Origin: Elstera sp043721315
Lineage (GTDB): Bacteria; Pseudomonadota; Alphaproteobacteria; Elsterales; Elsteraceae
Length of the DNA stretch: 64,000 nt
Reading direction: 5' to 3'
Assembly (NCBI GenBank): GCA_043721315.1
Contig: JAYSQZ010000019.1
Coordinates: 124,001-188,000, forward strand
In this document: positions 60,539 to 64,000 of the stretch, piece after piece
Numbering within the stretch: position 1 is the stretch's first letter
Layout of the letters: the number at the start of each line of letters is the position of its first letter
Translations under genes and position numbers: made by a program
Notes under the pieces: generated by a model
What the model was told of the DNA's origin: nothing
Database searches by the model: none
What the model saw: the letters and a program-made list of their open reading frames with translations, nothing else

Positions 60539-61611
60539 TACCCCTCCCGCCGATTGAAGTCGATACGCGGATCAACCCAGGTAAAGACAATATCCCCCAA
60601 CAATTGCAGCATCAGCCCCAAGAGCGTGAAAGCGTACAGCGTGCCGAACATCACCGGGTAATCGCGGCTGGTGGTAGCCTCGAAGCCTAACAGCCCCAAG
60701 CCATCGAGCGAAAAAATCACTTCGATCAGCAAGGATGAGGTGAACAGCGTGGCGATGAACGCCGCCGGAAACCCCGCGATCACCAGCAGCATCGCATTGC
60801 GGAAGACGTGACCATACAGCACTTGCCGCTCGCCCAGCCCCCTTGCCCGCGCCGTCAGCACATAGGCTTTACCGATTTCATCAATAAAACTGTTCTTGGT
60901 CAGCAGGGTTAGGCTGGCAAACCCGCCGATGACCATGGCCGTGAGGGGCAACGCCAAGTGCCAAAAATAATCGAGAATTTTCCCAGCCCACGACAGACTC
61001 GCCCAAGTGTCCGACACCAACCCCCGTAAGGGAAAGAGTGACAGAAACGAGCCGCCCGCGAACAGCACGATCAGCAATACCGCGAACAGAAAAGCCGGCA
61101 CGGCATAGCCGATGATGACGGCAACGCTGGTCATCACATCGAACCGGCTGCCGTCGCGCACTGCTTTGGCGATACCGAGCGGAATGGAGACGCTGTAGGT
61201 CAGCAGCAGCGTCCACAACCCCAAGGACAGCGACACGGGCAGCTTATCTATGACGAGATCAATCACGCTGCGATCCCGAAAGAAGCTCTTGCCGAAGTCG
61301 AACCGCAAATAATTGCCGATCATCGTGAAAAACCGCTCTATCGGCGGCTTGTCGAACCCATAGAGCGCGTTGATTTCGGCCAACAGTTCCGGGGTGATGT
61401 TGGTGCCGCGCTTTTGCGGGTCGGAATTGAGCGTTTCAGATCCGCCGCCGCCCAACCGATCCAAATCACTGCCGCCGCGCCCTTGGAAGGCGGCAATCGT
61501 CCGTTCCACCGGCCCGCCCGGCGCGGCTTGGATAACGAGGAAATTCACCAGCAAAATCCCGAACAGCGTCGGGATCATCAACAGCAACCGGCGGAGGGTA
61601 TAACCGAGCAT
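60538..61611 (-). CDS. yejB: Peptide ABC transporter permease (YejB type)
   Basis: 357 residues of the DppB/OppB family, longer in the N-terminal loop as in YejB (FQGRGGSDLDRLGGGGSETL, FDKPPIERFFTMIGNYLRFD). Membrane part: LGLWTLLLTYSVSIPLGIAK, YVLTARARGLGERQVLYGHV (EAA-like loop), LLIEVIFSLDGLGLLGFEAT. It starts seven bases after dusA and overlaps yejE (TAATG). Confidence 0.95.
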   Translation of the reverse strand: MLGYTLRRLLLMIPTLFGILLVNFLVIQAAPGGPVERTIAAFQGRGGSDLDRLGGGGSETLNSDPQKRGTNITPELLAEINALYGFDKPPIERFFTMIGNYLRFDFGKSFFRDRSVIDLVIDKLPVSLSLGLWTLLLTYSVSIPLGIAKAVRDGSRFDVMTSVAVIIGYAVPAFLFAVLLIVLFAGGSFLSLFPLRGLVSDTWASLSWAGKILDYFWHLALPLTAMVIGGFASLTLLTKNSFIDEIGKAYVLTARARGLGERQVLYGHVFRNAMLLVIAGFPAAFIATLFTSSLLIEVIFSLDGLGLLGFEATTSRDYPVMFGTLYAFTLLGLMLQLLGDIVFTWVDPRIDFNRREG

Positions 61612-61618
61612 CCGCCGC

Positions 61619-62629
61619 TTACGCCGCCAGCGCGCCGGGTTCGGTTAAGCGCAGCGCGGCTTCCACCACCTCCGGCCCGGCCCCCGGACGGTGCGCCACT
61701 TCCGACAGATACCGCCGCCACGCCCTCCCGCCCGGCTGGCCCTTGAACAGCGTCAGCATGTGGCGCGTGATGGCCTTCAGCGGCACGCCCTCGCCCATGC
61801 GCCGTTCTATATAAGGCAGCATGGCCAGGACCACCGCCGCGCGGCTTGCGGGACCAGGGCCACCGCCGAAAAAGCGCGCATCGGCCTCGGCAAAACACCA
61901 CGGGTCTTCATAGGCCGCGCGCCCAATCATCACGCCATCGAGATGCGGCAGATGCGCCGCCGCCTCATCGAGCGTGCGAATGCCGCCGTTCAGCGATAGG
62001 TCGAGGTCAGGAAAACGATCTTTAAGGGCATGAACCAGTTCGTAGCGCAAGGGCGGCACCTCGCGGTTTTCCTTCGGGCTGAGGCCCTTCAACCAGGCTT
62101 TGCGCGCATGGACAATAAAGCGCTTGCACCCAGCCTCCCGCACACTGGTAACGAAGCGGAAAACCGTCTCTTCCTCGTCCATCTCATCAATCGCCAGCCG
62201 ATGCTTAACCGTAATCGGTAACGGCACGGCGCGGGCCATCGCCTCGACACAGCGGGCGACAAGCTCAGGCTCTGCCATGAGGCACGCGCCGAACTTGCCA
62301 GACTGCACGCGGTCGGACGGGCAGCCGACATTCAGGTTAATCTCGTCATAACCCCAATCGGCCCCCATTCGGGCAGCTTCGGCCAACTCTTGCGGGTCGG
62401 CCCCACCCAGTTGCAGCGCAATCGGGTGTTCGGCAGCATCGAAATCCAAATGCCGCGCCTTATCGCCATATTTCAGCGCCGCGCTGGTAATCATCTCGGT
62501 ATAGAGCCGCGAGCGGCGCGTGATCTGGCGCAGGAAAAAACGGAAATGCCGATCCGTCCAATCAATCATCGGCGCAACGCAAAGCGGCGTACGGAAATCG
62601 GGAATCGGCAGGGGCGCGAGCGTGTTCAT
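61619..62629 (-). CDS. dusA: tRNA-dihydrouridine synthase A
   Basis: 336 residues. DusA uses FMN and NADPH to reduce uridine 20/20a in the tRNA D-loop. Signatures: CVAPMIDWTDRHFRFFLRQI, ALQLGGADPQELAEAARMGA, WGYDEINLNVGCPSDRVQSG, SGKFGACLMAEPELVARCVE (catalytic Cys), FIVHARKAWLKGLSPKENRE, LNGGIRTLDEAAAHLPHLDG. It heads the dusA-yejBEF run. Confidence 0.96.
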   Translation of the reverse strand: MNTLAPLPIPDFRTPLCVAPMIDWTDRHFRFFLRQITRRSRLYTEMITSAALKYGDKARHLDFDAAEHPIALQLGGADPQELAEAARMGADWGYDEINLNVGCPSDRVQSGKFGACLMAEPELVARCVEAMARAVPLPITVKHRLAIDEMDEEETVFRFVTSVREAGCKRFIVHARKAWLKGLSPKENREVPPLRYELVHALKDRFPDLDLSLNGGIRTLDEAAAHLPHLDGVMIGRAAYEDPWCFAEADARFFGGGPGPASRAAVVLAMLPYIERRMGEGVPLKAITRHMLTLFKGQPGGRAWRRYLSEVAHRPGAGPEVVEAALRLTEPGALAA

Positions 62630-62720
62630 GTCTTCTGTATGCCACGGGCGTTAAGCGATTGGCTAGAGTATGCGATATAGGGGCGCTTGGCGTTAGTATC
62701 GAAATGAGTTAGAATAAAAT

Positions 62721-63002
62721 GTGATCAAGAGTTTTGCAGATAAAACCACGCTGGCAATCCGGCAAGGGCAACGCCCCCGGCGGGTATCGGTCGATCTTTA
62801 TGAAGCGACGCGCGATAAACTCAGGTTGATCGAAGCCGTCAGCGCTGTTGAAGATTTACGGACTCCTCCGTCAAACCGCTTGGAAAAGCTGCTTGGCGAT
62901 CGTCTAGGGCAGTGGAGCATTCGGGTGAACCGTCAGTGGCGCCTCTGCTTCGAGTGGCGAGAGGGCCACGCCTGGAACGTCGAGCTTGTTGATTATCACT
63001 GA
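62721..63002 (+). CDS. higB: HigB toxin (RelE-like)
   Basis: 93 residues. MIKSFADKTTLAIRQGQRPR, then RKLRLIEAVSAVEDLRTPP-like sequence (DKLRLIEAVSAVEDLRTPPS) and GDRLGQWSIRVNRQWRLCFE is the HigB/RelE pattern (GxRxGxWSIRVNxQWRxCF). The start is GTG 62721. It precedes its antitoxin by 12 bases, the typical toxin-first order of hig modules. Confidence 0.93.
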   Translation: MIKSFADKTTLAIRQGQRPRRVSVDLYEATRDKLRLIEAVSAVEDLRTPPSNRLEKLLGDRLGQWSIRVNRQWRLCFEWREGHAWNVELVDYH

Positions 63003-63014
63003 AGGAATCCGCCG

Positions 63015-63383
63015 ATGGCCTATACCCTCGAAGACGCAGCGCATCTCGATTTTTCAGATATCGTCGAACCGGGAACCCCCGTCGATCCCCCCATTCATCC
63101 GGGGAGGATTCTGCGAAACGAGTTTTTGAAACCGCTTTCGCTCACCCAATACCGCCTCGCCAAAAGCATCAATGTGTCGCAGCGGCGGATTGGCGAGATT
63201 ATCAGCGGGCAGCGCGCCATTACCGCCGACACGGCCTTGCGCCTCGAAAAATTCTTCGGGATGCGCGCGCAGTTTTGGATGAATTTGCAGACGGCCTATG
63301 ATCTTGAAATCGCTGAGCGATCCCTGGACATCACACTTAACACGATCACTCCCCACCCGCGCCCGGCGCTGGCAGCGGAATAG
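63015..63383 (+). CDS. higA: HigA antitoxin (XRE family)
   Basis: 122 residues. HPGRILRNEFLKPLSLTQYR, LAKSINVSQRRIGEIISGQR, AITADTALRLEKFFGMRAQF and WMNLQTAYDLEIAERSL match HigA throughout. The HTH represses the operon and the protein neutralises HigB. GAAGGAATC lies before the ATG. A palindromic repeat follows. Confidence 0.94.
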   Translation: MAYTLEDAAHLDFSDIVEPGTPVDPPIHPGRILRNEFLKPLSLTQYRLAKSINVSQRRIGEIISGQRAITADTALRLEKFFGMRAQFWMNLQTAYDLEIAERSLDITLNTITPHPRPALAAE

Positions 63384-63389
63384 CTCACC

Positions 63390-63527
63390 CTAGAGCTGCG
63401 TGCGTTAAATCGGACGCAGCTCTAGGAGCTGCCCCAGGCGTGTTTGACGCGCCAAGCGCATCGGGTGCGGCGGCGGCCAAGGGCGCGGATGCGCCTGCCC
63501 GGCGAGGGCTAAGATAAAACTAGAGCG
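63390..63527 (-). repeat. Palindromic intergenic repeat, copy B
   Basis: Inverted relative to the copy at 34936. Hairpin CTAGAGCTGCGT (63390-63401) with ACGCAGCTCTAG (63414-63425); its loop is the exact reverse complement of the loop in copy A. GTTTGACGCGCC and, near the right end, the complement of TTAGCCCTCGCC follow. About 45 extra bases lie in the middle and the left-hand hairpin of copy A is reduced to a stub. Confidence 0.75.
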
Positions 63528-63597
63528 CCGAAGTAGCCTTCACCCCGCGCCCGCGCTAGTTTTCTTGCCAGAAAACGCCTTGTAAGGGAGACGGTTG

Positions 63598-64000
63598 GTG
63601 GCAGAGCAGTTTAATTGGGCAGACCCGTTCGATCTAGAGGGCCAACTGACCGACGACGAGCGCCAAGTGCGCGACACCGCCGCCGGGTACGCCCGTGACC
63701 GTCTGGCCCCGCGCGTGCTGGAAGGGTTTCGGAACGAGCAGACGGACCCGGCTATTTTCCGCGAAATGGGCGCGCTCGGTCTGCTCGGCCCCACCTTGCC
63801 ACCCGACTACGGCGGCGCGGGCTTGGGTTATGTGGCGTACGGGTTGGTAGCGCGGGAGATCGAGCGCATTGATAGCGGTTACCGCTCGATGATGTCCGTG
63901 CAATCCTCCCTGGTGATGGTGCCGATTTTCGAGTTCGGCTCGGAAGCGCAGAAGCAGAAATACCTACCCAAGCTGGCCTCTGGCGACTGGATTGGCTGCT
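63598..64000 (+). CDS. Acyl-CoA dehydrogenase, glutaryl-CoA-dehydrogenase-like (partial, runs off window)
   Basis: 134 residues visible. FNWADPFDLEGQLTDDERQV, RDTAAGYARDRLAPRVLEGF, GALGLLGPTLPPDYGGAGLG, VAREIERIDSGYRSMMSVQS and FEFGSEAQKQKYLPKLASGD match glutaryl-CoA dehydrogenases, FAD enzymes of lysine/tryptophan breakdown. GTG 63598 (GGGAG eight bases upstream) is the likely start; TTG 63595 is possible. The catalytic Glu lies beyond the window. Confidence 0.85.
   Translation, partial: MAEQFNWADPFDLEGQLTDDERQVRDTAAGYARDRLAPRVLEGFRNEQTDPAIFREMGALGLLGPTLPPDYGGAGLGYVAYGLVAREIERIDSGYRSMMSVQSSLVMVPIFEFGSEAQKQKYLPKLASGDWIGC

Overview
The window (about 60 % GC by eye, tight ATGA and TAATG gene overlaps) looks like chromosome of a Gram-negative alphaproteobacterium, most likely in or near the Rhodospirillales/Azospirillaceae. 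This rests on a fused siroheme synthase next to DUF2849/cysI/DUF934, DUF1127 and CtlX proteins, a HemP-HmuRSTUV haem locus, an Anbu operon, and two promoters of the alphaproteobacterial EcfG type. Species placement is inference. There are no rRNA genes, no CRISPR array and no intact insertion sequence. One tRNA gene (Arg, anticodon CCT) lies at 19227-19303.

Layout. 1-574: partial MFS transporter. 681-4719: minus-strand operon ATP-grasp ligase, alpha-E protein, transglutaminase-like protease, Anbu proteasome-like peptidase. 4879-10921: divergent stress block, with msrP on one side and photolyase, FAD oxidoreductase, DUF1365 and cyclopropane-fatty-acid synthase on the other; a GGAAC-N17-CGTT promoter precedes the photolyase. 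10907-16023: LysE-type exporter, guaD-trpA-trpB, kup. 16175-17305: decayed glycosyltransferase and GH130 remnants joined by a palindromic repeat, then three small proteins. 17532-25708: LuxR-type regulator with its own GGAAC-N16-CGTT promoter, HicAB, tRNA-Arg, proline iminopeptidase, SNase-like protein, msrA, hybrid histidine kinase, CreA, a VapB remnant and MazEF.

25787-39787: aconitase, MFS transporter, L,D-transpeptidase, Lrp/CtlX divergent pair, DegP-type protease, cytochrome c', and the siroheme/sulfite reductase operon. 39834-42051: three toxin-antitoxin modules in a row where cysH might be expected. 42194-46557: porin, DUF1127, DUF2889, a truncated regulator, accA. 46735-54413: haem uptake locus hemP-hmuR-tonB-hmuSTUV plus a lipoprotein. 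54488-64000: RHH protein, two EamA transporters, Fic protein, dusA-yejBEF, HigBA, and the start of a glutaryl-CoA-dehydrogenase-like gene.

Themes. Oxidative and general stress (MsrP, MsrA, photolyase plus lipid modification, DegP, EcfG-type promoters), iron/haem acquisition, and many toxin-antitoxin modules: five or six apparently intact (HicAB, MazEF, BrnT/antitoxin, RelE/HigA-like, Phd/VapC, HigBA) plus a VapB stub and a truncated regulator. A family of intergenic palindromes (16320, 21234, 34936, 63390) supplies hairpins, and in places stop codons, at gene ends. One copy sits exactly at the junction of two gene fragments.
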